From: a virus
DNA: 28,417 bases
IMG/VR virus record: IMGVR_UViG_3300037847_000042
Coordinates: 1 to 28,417 of that record
Strand: one strand, 5' to 3'
Below are positions 6,011-14,417 of the stretch, piece by piece. Numbering within the stretch: the first letter of the stretch is position 1; the number at the start of each line of letters is the position of its first letter. The notes beneath the pieces are model-generated. The model ran no database searches and had not been told where the DNA came from. It saw only the letters and a program-made list of their open reading frames with translations. The position numbers and the translations under genes were made by a program.

Positions 6011-6523
6011 ATGAATAGGTTTGTAATTGACCATCACCCTACAGCCATAGCCAAGCAGCTATGTGATCAACACATTGTGAAGATGCCATTGGAAGAGGCG
6101 CAGATGTTATGCACCAGCCTGTGGCATCATGCACCAGAGTACGCAGAGGAAAAGGGACTGTACAAGCCTGTGCATCAGAAGCACCCCTGCACCCTGTGGG
6201 CAATGCGTAGCCAAGCTAACTACGTTTATGCTTTCAATTTGTACGCAGCTATGCTACAAGAATATACGTATCGATATGGCAAGATACATGGTGCCAGCAA
6301 ACATTTCATGGCACTGGCAGAGGGTAAGAAGTTTTTGCCTGTCGATGCTATCAACCACGTCACTGATCATCCAGAATGTTTCAGTGGTATGGATGACTTG
6401 AAGACAGGCGAACACTGGCCTATCAAGTCGTATCGTAAATTCTACATTGCAGACAAGTCTAGGTTTGCAAGGTACAACAAAGGTCGGGAAATTCCTGGCT
6501 GGATGAAAGGAGCAATACAATGA
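6011..6523 (+). CDS. Phage protein, possible pyrimidine-dimer glycosylase-like (170 aa)
   Basis: GGGGGTG (6001-6007) precedes the ATG; a GTG at 6005 is an alternative start. The pattern of an N-terminal MNRFVIDHHP, then KQLCDQHIVKMPLEEAQMLCTSLW, HPCTLWAMRSQANYVYAF and YTYRYGKIHGAS belongs to a protein family common in marine phages. I recall it being labelled pyrimidine-dimer DNA glycosylase (T4 endonuclease V-like), but identity to T4 endonuclease V is not visible by eye, so the activity is uncertain. Conserved His, Lys and Glu residues support an enzyme. Four-base overlap with the next gene. Confidence 0.6.
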   Translation: MNRFVIDHHPTAIAKQLCDQHIVKMPLEEAQMLCTSLWHHAPEYAEEKGLYKPVHQKHPCTLWAMRSQANYVYAFNLYAAMLQEYTYRYGKIHGASKHFMALAEGKKFLPVDAINHVTDHPECFSGMDDLKTGEHWPIKSYRKFYIADKSRFARYNKGREIPGWMKGAIQ

Positions 6524-6762
6524 GTGACAAAACTGAATGGGACATGAAACGTGAAGCAGCCACCGAATGCTGGAAGGCTATGACACCACATCAACAAGAG
6601 GCTATGCTGACGCTGCTCAATGCGTGGGTGCCGATTCGTACTCGCGTGAGTGAGTTGGTATCACTGGACTACGATGATCTACGTGCAGTCGATAACGCAT
6701 GGTGGGGAGTGAAACATGCGCTTCTAGATAAGGATGTCGAGATCAAAGAGTGGGATTACTAG
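6520..6762 (+). CDS. Hypothetical helical protein (80 aa)
   Basis: AAAGGAG upstream and the ATGA overlap with the previous gene support this start. The protein is acidic and Trp-rich (ECWKAMTPHQQEAMLTLLNAW, NAWWGVKHALL), probably all helical. No known family is recognised. The next gene begins on the base after its stop codon. Confidence 0.65.
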   Translation: MSDKTEWDMKREAATECWKAMTPHQQEAMLTLLNAWVPIRTRVSELVSLDYDDLRAVDNAWWGVKHALLDKDVEIKEWDY

Positions 6763-6945
6763 ATGGCGCGTATCGTAGAAGAGACTCTGGTCGCTGACTC
6801 CAAGGAAGACTTGGACATTCAAGTCGAGTGGTATCTTAACCAGTACCACCCCTTGGGGTACGACACTCGTATAATTAGGTCAACACATGATCCTGAGACT
6901 GGCAAGTACACAGCCACGATGTCTCGCTGGAACTCATGCGATTAG
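6763..6945 (+). CDS. Hypothetical protein (60 aa)
   Basis: Starts immediately after the preceding stop (TAG|ATG), so re-initiation is likely. Its pattern is strand, helix (SKEDLDIQVEWYLNQY), strand, strand (TGKYTATMSRW), a small alpha-beta fold. Its stop overlaps the strong ribosome site of the next tiny gene. Confidence 0.6.
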   Translation: MARIVEETLVADSKEDLDIQVEWYLNQYHPLGYDTRIIRSTHDPETGKYTATMSRWNSCD

Positions 6946-6956
6946 GAGGACACTAT

Positions 6957-7013
6957 ATGGACATCATTATTGCTATCGTTGGCATGATAATTTTGCTGGC
7001 GTTTGGGTTATGA
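6957..7013 (+). CDS. 18-residue membrane peptide coupled to integrase
   Basis: AGGAGG (6944-6949) stands seven bases before an ATG that opens an 18-codon frame, MDIIIAIVGMIILLAFGL, ending in TGA at 7011-7013. The integrase ATG (7010) overlaps that stop as ATGA. The peptide is almost entirely hydrophobic and would span a membrane once. The best ribosome site in the area belongs to this tiny frame rather than to the integrase, so it is either a real micro-protein or a translational leader controlling integrase synthesis. Confidence 0.6.
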   Translation: MDIIIAIVGMIILLAFGL

Positions 7014-7942
7014 CTAGCTTCAAGGAACTGGTCAACGACTACCATAAATCCTGGGAATACAATGACTTACGGGATGAAACTAAAGTTGACTATGACTATC
7101 TGATAGGCCAAGTTCTGGACACAAAGGTGGAGGGGAAATCCCTCCGCCACCAGGATGTCAAAAAATTGACGACCAAAATGTGTAAGACTGCGTATGACAT
7201 CTGGTGTCAACGTGGTATCCATTTTGCGAACAAGACGATGGCCGTCGCACGAGTCGTATACAACCACGGCTTGCGTATGGAGATGGTCAGCAGCAACCCT
7301 TTCAATTCTGTGCGTCGTCGTACGCCCAAGAGTCGTACCACCCTGTGGGAAAAGGATCATGTCATCCAGCTGCTGGACTTTGCGTATAGTGATTTCAGCA
7401 CACGCAATCTGGGTTTGATTGCACACATGGCGTACGAATGGTGCCAGCGTGTGGGCGACATGAGATTGTTGAAGTGGAGTAACATCGACATGGAACACAA
7501 GCGTGTACACATCTTGCAATCAAAGCGTAGAGCAGAGGTATACCTGCCTATCAGTGATGATCTGTACGCAATGCTTGAACAACAGATGGAAGACTTTGGA
7601 TTCCAGGAATATGTTGCACCACGTCCGAATCCAATTCGTGGATCATACGAGCCGTACACGAAGTACAAGATGTCGAAGCATGGGCGTAGCCTGATTCGTG
7701 CAGCCGGACTGCCGGATACCCTGCGACTATCTGACCTGCGACGTACTGGCACAACAGAAATGGTGCAAGCTGGTGTCGGTATCGGACAAATCATGTCGGT
7801 TACAGGACATGCTAACCCACAATCGGTGAAGCCATACATCAAAAACACGTTCGACGCTGCAAATTATGCGTTGACAAAACGAAATAGCCGTGGTAAAAGC
7901 ACATTAGATGCCGCACAAGAAGAGGATACATACTATGTATAA
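7010..7942 (+). CDS. int: Tyrosine recombinase (integrase)
   Basis: A 310-aa site-specific recombinase that would insert and excise the phage genome. The N-terminal part (FKELVNDYHKSWEYNDL... to about residue 95) is the core-binding domain. Catalytic residues read as Arg147 (CQRVGDM), Lys172 (QSKRRAEV), Arg244 (SDLRR), His267 (TGHANPQS) and Tyr276 (VKPYIKN). The usual His three residues before the second Arg is Ser241 here. The ATG at 7010 overlaps the stop of an 18-residue peptide frame; an in-frame start at 6887 would lie inside earlier genes. No attP site was recognised. Overlaps the primase start by eight bases. Confidence 0.92.
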   Translation: MTSFKELVNDYHKSWEYNDLRDETKVDYDYLIGQVLDTKVEGKSLRHQDVKKLTTKMCKTAYDIWCQRGIHFANKTMAVARVVYNHGLRMEMVSSNPFNSVRRRTPKSRTTLWEKDHVIQLLDFAYSDFSTRNLGLIAHMAYEWCQRVGDMRLLKWSNIDMEHKRVHILQSKRRAEVYLPISDDLYAMLEQQMEDFGFQEYVAPRPNPIRGSYEPYTKYKMSKHGRSLIRAAGLPDTLRLSDLRRTGTTEMVQAGVGIGQIMSVTGHANPQSVKPYIKNTFDAANYALTKRNSRGKSTLDAAQEEDTYYV

Positions 7943-8705
7943 TACATTAGATGATACAGTAAATGATATTGTATTATATGTAGGTGAATCCAAGCGTATT
8001 AATTGTCCTGTTTGTAAGGGACATAAGACCTTTACAATTTCAAACATTGGTGGTAATGTCGTATGGAATTGTTACAAGGCATCATGTGGTGTCAGTGGGG
8101 GTAAGCGTACAGGTCTTACTCCTGCCGACATCAAGCAGATGAAGATGAAGCAGGAAGAAAAGGATATTGATTTTACATTGCCCCCATACATTGTGGCGCA
8201 TCGTAACCAGAGACATCTTGTCAAGTGGTGTGCTGAGTGGGGCATTGATATAGACGAATGTGGTCTGATGTACGACGTGAAGGAAGACCGGATTGTATTT
8301 CCTATCGTACATGATGACAAGATTGTTGACGCTACTGGTCGGGCGTTGACAAAGCGACTCCCCAAGTGGCGAAGGTATGGGTCTTCTGGTCTTCCCTATA
8401 CCTGTGGTCAGGGTGATGTCGCCGTAGTTGTTGAGGACTGTGTGAGTGCGTCAGTAGTTGGTGGTGCTAGGTTTGTCGGGGTTGCGCTGCTAGGTACGTC
8501 ATTGCTTGAGGAACAGAAGCAATATCTCACACGGTTCTCAGCAGCTATCGTAGCACTAGACCCTGACGTGCTACCCAAGACTATTGCAATGGCTAAAGAA
8601 TTGCGTGGTCACATACCGAACGTAAAGGTGTTGCGCCTTGAGAAAGATTTGAAGTATCGCAACCCGACAGACATGGATAAACTAAAACAGCTAGGAGCAA
8701 CATAA
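7935..8705 (+). CDS. DNA primase (zinc + TOPRIM)
   Basis: Makes RNA primers for replication. The N-terminal zinc finger is C24-P-V-C27 with C46 and C51 (CYKASC). The TOPRIM part has VVVEDCVSA (Glu167) and ALDPDV (Asp209, Asp211). At 256 aa it corresponds to the primase half of T7 gp4, with the helicase supplied by the next gene. The ATG at 7935 is chosen over an earlier in-frame start because the zinc domain begins soon after it. Its stop overlaps the helicase start (TAATG), so the two are translated together. Codons at both ends of the gene are noticeably AT-rich. Confidence 0.88.
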   Translation: MYNTLDDTVNDIVLYVGESKRINCPVCKGHKTFTISNIGGNVVWNCYKASCGVSGGKRTGLTPADIKQMKMKQEEKDIDFTLPPYIVAHRNQRHLVKWCAEWGIDIDECGLMYDVKEDRIVFPIVHDDKIVDATGRALTKRLPKWRRYGSSGLPYTCGQGDVAVVVEDCVSASVVGGARFVGVALLGTSLLEEQKQYLTRFSAAIVALDPDVLPKTIAMAKELRGHIPNVKVLRLEKDLKYRNPTDMDKLKQLGAT

Positions 8706-9937
8706 TGGAACTGATGGAACTATCATTAGTGCGAAGTCTGATGAACAAGGACTTCTATGACAACAATCGTGGCGCACGGTGTCCTGACAAACTGTTCAGC
8801 GCAGATGTGCGTAAGATCAAGAAGGCAGTGGACACTGCGATGGATAGGTACAATCGTACTGTTACACCGGAAGAGGTACAGGCGTTATTCATATCCAGCA
8901 ACCCATCTATCACGCCAGCGCAGCGCGACTCATATGGCAGTCTCTTCAACAAAATCCAGCGCACTGACCCATTGGGTAACGACGTGGCAGGAGAGGTGCT
9001 TTCTCGCCTGTTTCAGCAGGTTGTGGGGGCAGAGATTGCAGAGTTGGGGTTTGACTATGTGAATGGAGACAAGTCCAGTCTGGAGCCTCTACAGCAGCTT
9101 CTTGAAAAGTATGGTGATGACTTCACACCCAAGCTAAACATTGAATGGGATGACATCACTATCGATACCATCATTGCTAAGAATGATCTAGAGGCACGTT
9201 GGACATTCAACATCTCAACCCTTGCACGTAAGGTTGCGGGTGTAAATGAGGGACATCTGATTGAGATTGGCGCTAGACCAAACACAGGCAAGACATCTTT
9301 CCATGCCAGTATCATCGCTGGTCCAGGAGGATTCGCGCAGCAGGGTGCCAACTGTATTGTCTTGTGTAACGAGGAAAGCTACCATCGTGTGGCAGCACGT
9401 TACCTTACGGCAGCTACAGGTCTGACCATGTGGGACGTGAAGAACAGCCCATCTAAAGCACGTGACTTGTATCGTCCAGTATATGACAAGATTCGTATAA
9501 AGGATTCTACAGGTAGGGACATGGCATGGGTAGAAAGTGTATGTAAATCGTACAAGCCTGACATTTTGGTACTTGACATGGGAGATAAATTCGCTACTAT
9601 GTCTGGCTACTCACGTCCTGATGAAGCACTGAAAGCAAATGCTATCTATGCTAGGATGATTGCCAAGCAGTACGGTTGTGCTGTATTCTATATGTCACAG
9701 CTTAGTGCAGAGGCAGAGGGTAAAACAATTCTGAATCAAAGCATGATGGAGGGTTCACGTACAGGCAAGGCAGCAGAAGCAGACTTGATGGTACTCATTG
9801 CAAAGAACCCACAGGTTGAGGGACAGGATGAAGAGGACACAGAACGTCATCTGTGTGTCGTCAAGAATAAACTCACTGGCTGGCATGGCAGGGTACACTG
9901 TGAATTGAACTATACTGTAGGGAGATATGAAGTATGA
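8705..9937 (+). CDS. Replicative DNA helicase, DnaB-like
   Basis: A 410-aa RecA-fold helicase expected to form a ring and unwind the fork. Walker A is ARPNTGKTS with Lys196; Walker B is DILVLDMGD with Asp291. Further on are the sensor-like FYMSQLSAEAEG and MEGSRTGKAAEADLMV (the residues expected near the arginine-finger loops). The first 150 residues form a helical N-domain without a zinc finger, consistent with the separate primase gene upstream. The polymerase start overlaps its stop (ATGA). Confidence 0.9.
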   Translation: MELMELSLVRSLMNKDFYDNNRGARCPDKLFSADVRKIKKAVDTAMDRYNRTVTPEEVQALFISSNPSITPAQRDSYGSLFNKIQRTDPLGNDVAGEVLSRLFQQVVGAEIAELGFDYVNGDKSSLEPLQQLLEKYGDDFTPKLNIEWDDITIDTIIAKNDLEARWTFNISTLARKVAGVNEGHLIEIGARPNTGKTSFHASIIAGPGGFAQQGANCIVLCNEESYHRVAARYLTAATGLTMWDVKNSPSKARDLYRPVYDKIRIKDSTGRDMAWVESVCKSYKPDILVLDMGDKFATMSGYSRPDEALKANAIYARMIAKQYGCAVFYMSQLSAEAEGKTILNQSMMEGSRTGKAAEADLMVLIAKNPQVEGQDEEDTERHLCVVKNKLTGWHGRVHCELNYTVGRYEV

Positions 9938-11976
9938 AGGTAACACTTGATGTAGAAAATACTGTCACACACCGTGATGGAAAGATGCACCTTGATCCCT
10001 TTGAGCCTGAGAACTCATTGGTCATGGTTGGTATACTAACTGACCAAGGGCAGTGCCTGACGTTTCCATTTGACCACGCTGATTATCCTAATCAGGATGA
10101 CTATCACGAACGTGTGCAGATGATTCTTGACGAGGCTACTGTTCTTATATGTCACAACGCAGCATATGATCTGGTGTGGCTGTGGGAGTCCGGCTTCAAG
10201 TATGATGGGCCTGTGTTCGACACAATGCTGGCAGAGTATGTGCTACAGCGTGGGGTCAAAGAACCTCTGTCTCTTGAGGCATGTGCTGAACGCTATGATC
10301 TTGATACCAAGAAGCAGGACACATTGAAGGAGTACTTCAAGAAGGGCATGAGTGTTCGTGACATTCCATACAATGAACTCACTGACTATCTCGTGGCTGA
10401 CCTTGAAGCTACGCAACAGCTGGCAGACAGGATCAACAGGCGTCTCAACTCTGTTGAAGATAGCCAGTTACTTAGCACAGTTAATCTGACCAATCAGGTG
10501 GCAGCATGCCTTGCACGAATATATCAACGTGGATTCAGTGTGGACTCAAACGTGTTGGACGATGTTCGCCAAGAATTTGAGCAAGAGAAGGCTGACCTTC
10601 TGGACAGTTTGCAGTCTCAGGTTCGTGAACTGATGGGTGACACGCCTATCAATCTCAATAGCCCAGAGCAGTTGTCGTGGGTTGTGTATAGCCGTAAGGT
10701 CAAGGACAAAAATGTATGGTCTAACTCAATCGAACCTTATATGAAGGCCACACCCTTTAACGCATTGATCAACAGTCAGACCGAACGAGTGTATAGAACA
10801 TATGCAGAACAGTGTCCTGACTGCAAGGGTACTGGTTACATACGTAAAACAAAAAAGGATGGCACACCCTTTGCCAAACCTAACAAGTGCGTGACCTGCG
10901 CAGCAAGTGGCTTCTTGTACAAAGCTACTGACAAGGTGGCTGGCCTAAAGTTTATGCCACCAAATGCAAAGTGGGCTAGTGCTGGTGGTTTCTCTACTAG
11001 TAAGAACAATCTTGAGATTCTTGAGAGGGCTGCACGTAGCAAGGGCATGGATGATGCTGTCAAGTTTCTGTCAGACGTAAGGCGTCTGTCTGCTGTTGAC
11101 ACCTATCTCTCATCCTTTGTCGAGGGTATCAGGACTCACACGAAGTCCGATGGTAAGTTGCACGTACGTTTGTTGCAACATAGGACTGCCACAGGTCGTC
11201 TGTCTGGTGCAGACCCGAACATGCAGAACATGCCACGTGGTGGTACGTTTCCTGTCAAGAAGGTGTTCGTATCCAGATGGCATGGTGGTAAGGTATTAGA
11301 AGCAGACTTTGCACAGCTAGAGTTTAGGGCTGCTGCATATTTATCACAGGATGGAGTAGCGATAGATGAAGTATCTACTGGATTTGATGTACATGCATAT
11401 ACCAGTCAAGTTATTACTGATGCTGGTCAACCGACGAGTCGCCAAGAAGCAAAGGCGCACACGTTCGCACCTCTTTATGGCGCAACGGGCTTTGGGAGAA
11501 CGCCAGCGGAGGCAGAGTACTACACACACTTCACGGAGAAATACCAAGGCATCGCAGATTGGCATACCCGATTGGCTAAAGAGGCTCTAAACACAGAGAT
11601 GATTACTACACCCTCTGGTCGTCAGTTTAAGTTTGAAGGTGTTCGTCGTCTGGAGAGTGGTAAGATAACCAACTTTACACAGATCAAGAACTATCCTGTA
11701 CAGTCGTTTGCTACAGCAGACATTGTGCCTATCGCACTACTGCACATAGATAAACTACTTGAGGGTATGCAATCATGTGTTGTTAATACAGTACACGATA
11801 GTATCGTAATTGATGTACATCCAAGTGAAGAGAGGCAGGTAATTGACATCATTAAAAAAACTAATGACGATCTTCCTGGTTTGATTACAATGAGATGGGG
11901 TATTGTATTTAATGTTCCACTAGAACTTGAAGCAAAAATTGGTGATAATTGGCTTGACACCAAAGACGTTGTATGA
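9934..11976 (+). CDS. Family A DNA polymerase with DnaJ-like zinc insert
   Basis: 680 aa. The N-terminal 3'-5' exonuclease shows LDVENT (DxE), NAAYDLVWLW and YLVADLEA. The polymerase part shows TATGRLSGADPNMQNMP, motif A EADFAQLEFRA (Asp458), motif B RQEAKAHTFAPLYGATG and motif C VHDSIVI (His621, Asp622). Between them, at 294-322, is CPDCKGTG...CVTCAASG, a four-cysteine zinc element like the DnaJ central domain, described for phage HMO-2011. It replicates the phage genome and probably proofreads. No thioredoxin-binding insert is recognised. The stretches around motif A and the 3' end use more AT-rich codons than the rest. Confidence 0.96.
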   Translation: MKVTLDVENTVTHRDGKMHLDPFEPENSLVMVGILTDQGQCLTFPFDHADYPNQDDYHERVQMILDEATVLICHNAAYDLVWLWESGFKYDGPVFDTMLAEYVLQRGVKEPLSLEACAERYDLDTKKQDTLKEYFKKGMSVRDIPYNELTDYLVADLEATQQLADRINRRLNSVEDSQLLSTVNLTNQVAACLARIYQRGFSVDSNVLDDVRQEFEQEKADLLDSLQSQVRELMGDTPINLNSPEQLSWVVYSRKVKDKNVWSNSIEPYMKATPFNALINSQTERVYRTYAEQCPDCKGTGYIRKTKKDGTPFAKPNKCVTCAASGFLYKATDKVAGLKFMPPNAKWASAGGFSTSKNNLEILERAARSKGMDDAVKFLSDVRRLSAVDTYLSSFVEGIRTHTKSDGKLHVRLLQHRTATGRLSGADPNMQNMPRGGTFPVKKVFVSRWHGGKVLEADFAQLEFRAAAYLSQDGVAIDEVSTGFDVHAYTSQVITDAGQPTSRQEAKAHTFAPLYGATGFGRTPAEAEYYTHFTEKYQGIADWHTRLAKEALNTEMITTPSGRQFKFEGVRRLESGKITNFTQIKNYPVQSFATADIVPIALLHIDKLLEGMQSCVVNTVHDSIVIDVHPSEERQVIDIIKKTNDDLPGLITMRWGIVFNVPLELEAKIGDNWLDTKDVV

Positions 11977-12017
11977 TACAACTATGCTTCTATTTGTCAA
12001 AAAAGGAGTAACTATAT

Positions 12018-12893
12018 ATGAGTGAACTTGCAGTAATTGATGCCAACAACTATGCAGCTATGGCCCAGATGATGGGCATGGCATACGATGCAAATGGTGG
12101 CAAGAATAAAAATACTCTTGCGCGTATCAAGGTGCAGAAGAAACCAATCAAAGGTAAGGCTACTGTCGATGGCAAAACCATGACTGTCGATATTGTACCT
12201 GCTGGTTCCTACATGATTGAGAAGGATGGTAAGACTCTATATGCTGAAAGCATGAAGATTCGTATTGCCCTTCAACGCTTCATGTATCAGAAGTATGACA
12301 ACTCAGTCAACAACTACGTCAAGACTGTGATGGCAGACAACTTGGATATTGATCTGAAAGACAACTATGGTGGCTTCAACTGTGGTAAACCATCAGGTTA
12401 TATTCAAGACTTCAACAGTCTGCCGGAAGCTACAAAGGAACTGATACGTTCTATCAAACGCACTCGCGTTATTCTTGGTAAGGTTACGTTCATCGATGCA
12501 AAGGATGATAAAGGAAATCCACATGAGGTAGAGGACTACCCATTTATTTGGGACGTAGATACCAAGGAAGGCTTCAAGAATTTGGGTGAGGCTACGGCAA
12601 AACTTGCCAAGCATCAGCGTCTTTCTCTATTCCACGACATCACTGTAAGTATCGGTGAACGTGAGGGTGTAGCTAATACGTACTACGTTCCTGTTTGCGA
12701 CGTTAACCTTGATGTTTCTCACGAGATCACTGACTCTGATCAGGAACTTATGCGTGACTTTATGGCTGTAGTAGAAGCCCACAATCGTTGGGTTCTGTCT
12801 GAGTGGGAACAGAAGCACATCGAAAAGGCAACGGATGATGAAAAGGAACTCGCAGAAGAGTTTGTAGTAATCTCTGTTGACGAGGAGGAATAG
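12018..12893 (+). CDS. Probable ssDNA-binding protein (291 aa)
   Basis: AAGGAG lies upstream of the ATG. The protein begins with a flexible stretch, then LARIKVQKKPIKG, alternating strands, and IRIALQRFMYQKYDNSVNNYVKT, rich in aromatic and basic residues. It ends in a very acidic tail (EEFVVISVDEEE), the arrangement seen in phage single-strand binding proteins such as T7 gp2.5. Its place between the polymerase and the exonuclease supports the idea. I see no decisive motif, so the role is inferred from position and tail. Confidence 0.55.
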   Translation: MSELAVIDANNYAAMAQMMGMAYDANGGKNKNTLARIKVQKKPIKGKATVDGKTMTVDIVPAGSYMIEKDGKTLYAESMKIRIALQRFMYQKYDNSVNNYVKTVMADNLDIDLKDNYGGFNCGKPSGYIQDFNSLPEATKELIRSIKRTRVILGKVTFIDAKDDKGNPHEVEDYPFIWDVDTKEGFKNLGEATAKLAKHQRLSLFHDITVSIGEREGVANTYYVPVCDVNLDVSHEITDSDQELMRDFMAVVEAHNRWVLSEWEQKHIEKATDDEKELAEEFVVISVDEEE

Positions 12894-12894
12894 T

Positions 12895-13749
12895 ATGAAT
12901 CACCCAGCTGAACTGGCGTTGCATCGCTATATGGATAATGCTGCTAATGGCAAATCCACCATGTCGGAAGAGACTATCAAGCAAGTTGGTCAAGATGTCA
13001 TGGATGCGCTTGCACGTCAGTTTGGTGGGGCAGGGAAGCGTGAGTTTCGCTTACGTATGTCTAATGTTGGTAGGCCAACCTGCCAGCTATGGTTTGAAAA
13101 GAACAAGCCAGAGACAGCCCTGCCTCGCCCTACCACATTCGTTATGAACATGATGCTTGGAGATATTGTTGAAGCAGTCTTCAAGGGTCTACTGAAAGAA
13201 GCAGGAGTGGAGTATGGAGATTCGGAGACTGTATCTCTGGACATTGGAGAGCATACAATTAATGGAACATATGACCTTACTATTGATGGTGCTGTCGATG
13301 ACGTTAAGTCAGCATCTGATTGGTCTTACAAGAACAAGTTTACATCATTTGAATCTTTACGTGATGGAGACGCTTTCGGGTATGTGGGTCAGCTTGCAGG
13401 GTATGCTCGTGCTACCGGACTAAAACCTGGTGGCTGGTGGGTTGTCAACAAAGCAAACGGAAACTTCAAATACGTGCCAGCTACTGGCATTGATGAAGAG
13501 CAAGAGATTCTGAAGATTCTTAAAACAGTGAAAACTGTTGAGGACAACAAGTTTCAGCGTTGCTTTGAGCCAGAGGAAGAGACATTTCGTGGCAAGCCTA
13601 CCGGCAACAAGGTCTTGTGTAAGCAGTGTTCGTTCTGTGACTTTAGAAAAGAGTGCTGGCCTACTCTCAAGGAATTGCCAGCAGTTAAGTCTCAGGCGAA
13701 ACAACCAAAGACTGTATCATACGTTGAACTGACAAAGGAGTATATGTAA
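12895..13749 (+). CDS. PD-(D/E)XK exonuclease with Fe-S cysteines (RecB/Cas4-like)
   Basis: GAGGAGGA just before the ATG at 12895 decides the start (a TTG at 12877 is discarded). The nuclease core is GTYDLTIDGAVDDVKSAS, with Asp127 and the Asp136-Val-Lys138 pair, followed by the QLAGYARATG helix typical of RecB-type nucleases. Cys63 plus C242-x2-C245-x2-C248-x5-C254 form the one-plus-three cysteine pattern of Cas4/AddB-type [4Fe-4S] nucleases. It probably digests DNA from ends, for recombination or host-DNA breakdown. Confidence 0.85.
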   Translation: MNHPAELALHRYMDNAANGKSTMSEETIKQVGQDVMDALARQFGGAGKREFRLRMSNVGRPTCQLWFEKNKPETALPRPTTFVMNMMLGDIVEAVFKGLLKEAGVEYGDSETVSLDIGEHTINGTYDLTIDGAVDDVKSASDWSYKNKFTSFESLRDGDAFGYVGQLAGYARATGLKPGGWWVVNKANGNFKYVPATGIDEEQEILKILKTVKTVEDNKFQRCFEPEEETFRGKPTGNKVLCKQCSFCDFRKECWPTLKELPAVKSQAKQPKTVSYVELTKEYM

Positions 13750-13750
13750 T

Positions 13751-13963
13751 ATGGATGACAACCTTGAACTTGAATCTCTCGCACAGGAGATCAAAGATAC
13801 CGAACAGAAACTTATGGACTTACGTAAAGAATATCGTGACCAGCGTACTGCTGGACTTCGTGCGGCTATTGAGGCACGTAACGAGGCCGATGCTATGATT
13901 CGTGAAGAGATGAAAGCATTGGGTTATCGCCACAACAACTTCACGTGGCGCAACCTTGCATAA
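13751..13963 (+). CDS. Small coiled-coil protein (70 aa)
   Basis: Starts two bases after the exonuclease stop, using AAGGAG within the upstream 3' end. The whole product is charged helix: LAQEIKDTEQKLMDLRKEYRDQR has heptad-like spacing, followed by an Ala/Arg helix and a short C-terminal YRHNNFTWRNLA. It may be a small DNA- or protein-binding partner of the nucleases on either side. Function unknown. Its end overlaps the TTG start of endonuclease I. Confidence 0.6.
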   Translation: MDDNLELESLAQEIKDTEQKLMDLRKEYRDQRTAGLRAAIEARNEADAMIREEMKALGYRHNNFTWRNLA

Positions 13964-14417
13964 CGCTAAACATTTTAGGGCAGCACGAAAGCTGGGTTTT
14001 CGTAGTGGCCTTGAGCATAAACTTTCTGAATATCTGATAGAACTCAAGATTAAATTTGATTACGAGCCTATGAAGATTGAATGGGAAGACCTTGCTTACA
14101 GGACATATACACCGGACTTCGTGCTGTCCAATGGTATCATCATTGAAACAAAGGGAATGTTCACAGCAGCAGATAGGCGTAAGCATTTAGCAATCAAACG
14201 CCAACATCCGAATTTAGATATTCGTTTTGTTTTTGAGAGCAGTCGCAGGAAGCTACGCAAAGGTGCTAAGTCTACGTATGGTGAGTGGTGCATTAAGCAC
14301 GGCTTTAGATACTATGACAGAGTAATACCGGAAGATTGGCTAAAAGAGAAGGGAAGAAATAAACATCCAAAGTTTGTAAAATTTAATGGCACAAAAGTGA
14401 AAAGGAGTAAACGATGA
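13956..14417 (+). CDS. T7-type endonuclease I (Holliday junction resolvase)
   Basis: Resolves branched DNA and helps break down host DNA in T7-like phages. The active-site residues are Glu20 (SGLEH), Asp54 (YTPDFV), Glu64 and Lys66 (IIETKG), nearly the same numbering as T7 gp3 (Glu20, Asp55, Glu65, Lys67). The middle RRKHLAIKRQHPNLDIRFVF and the end YGEWCIKHGFRY also fit. The reading frame opens with TTG at 13956, eight bases inside the previous gene; no ATG occurs before the catalytic Glu, so a TTG start is required. 153 aa against 149 in T7. Confidence 0.92.
   Translation: MHNAKHFRAARKLGFRSGLEHKLSEYLIELKIKFDYEPMKIEWEDLAYRTYTPDFVLSNGIIIETKGMFTAADRRKHLAIKRQHPNLDIRFVFESSRRKLRKGAKSTYGEWCIKHGFRYYDRVIPEDWLKEKGRNKHPKFVKFNGTKVKRSKR

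Noticed and set aside
7067-7848. Leftward 150- and 163-codon frames opposite the integrase
   Set aside because: Antisense shadows; the integrase frame has clear catalytic residues and coupled neighbours.
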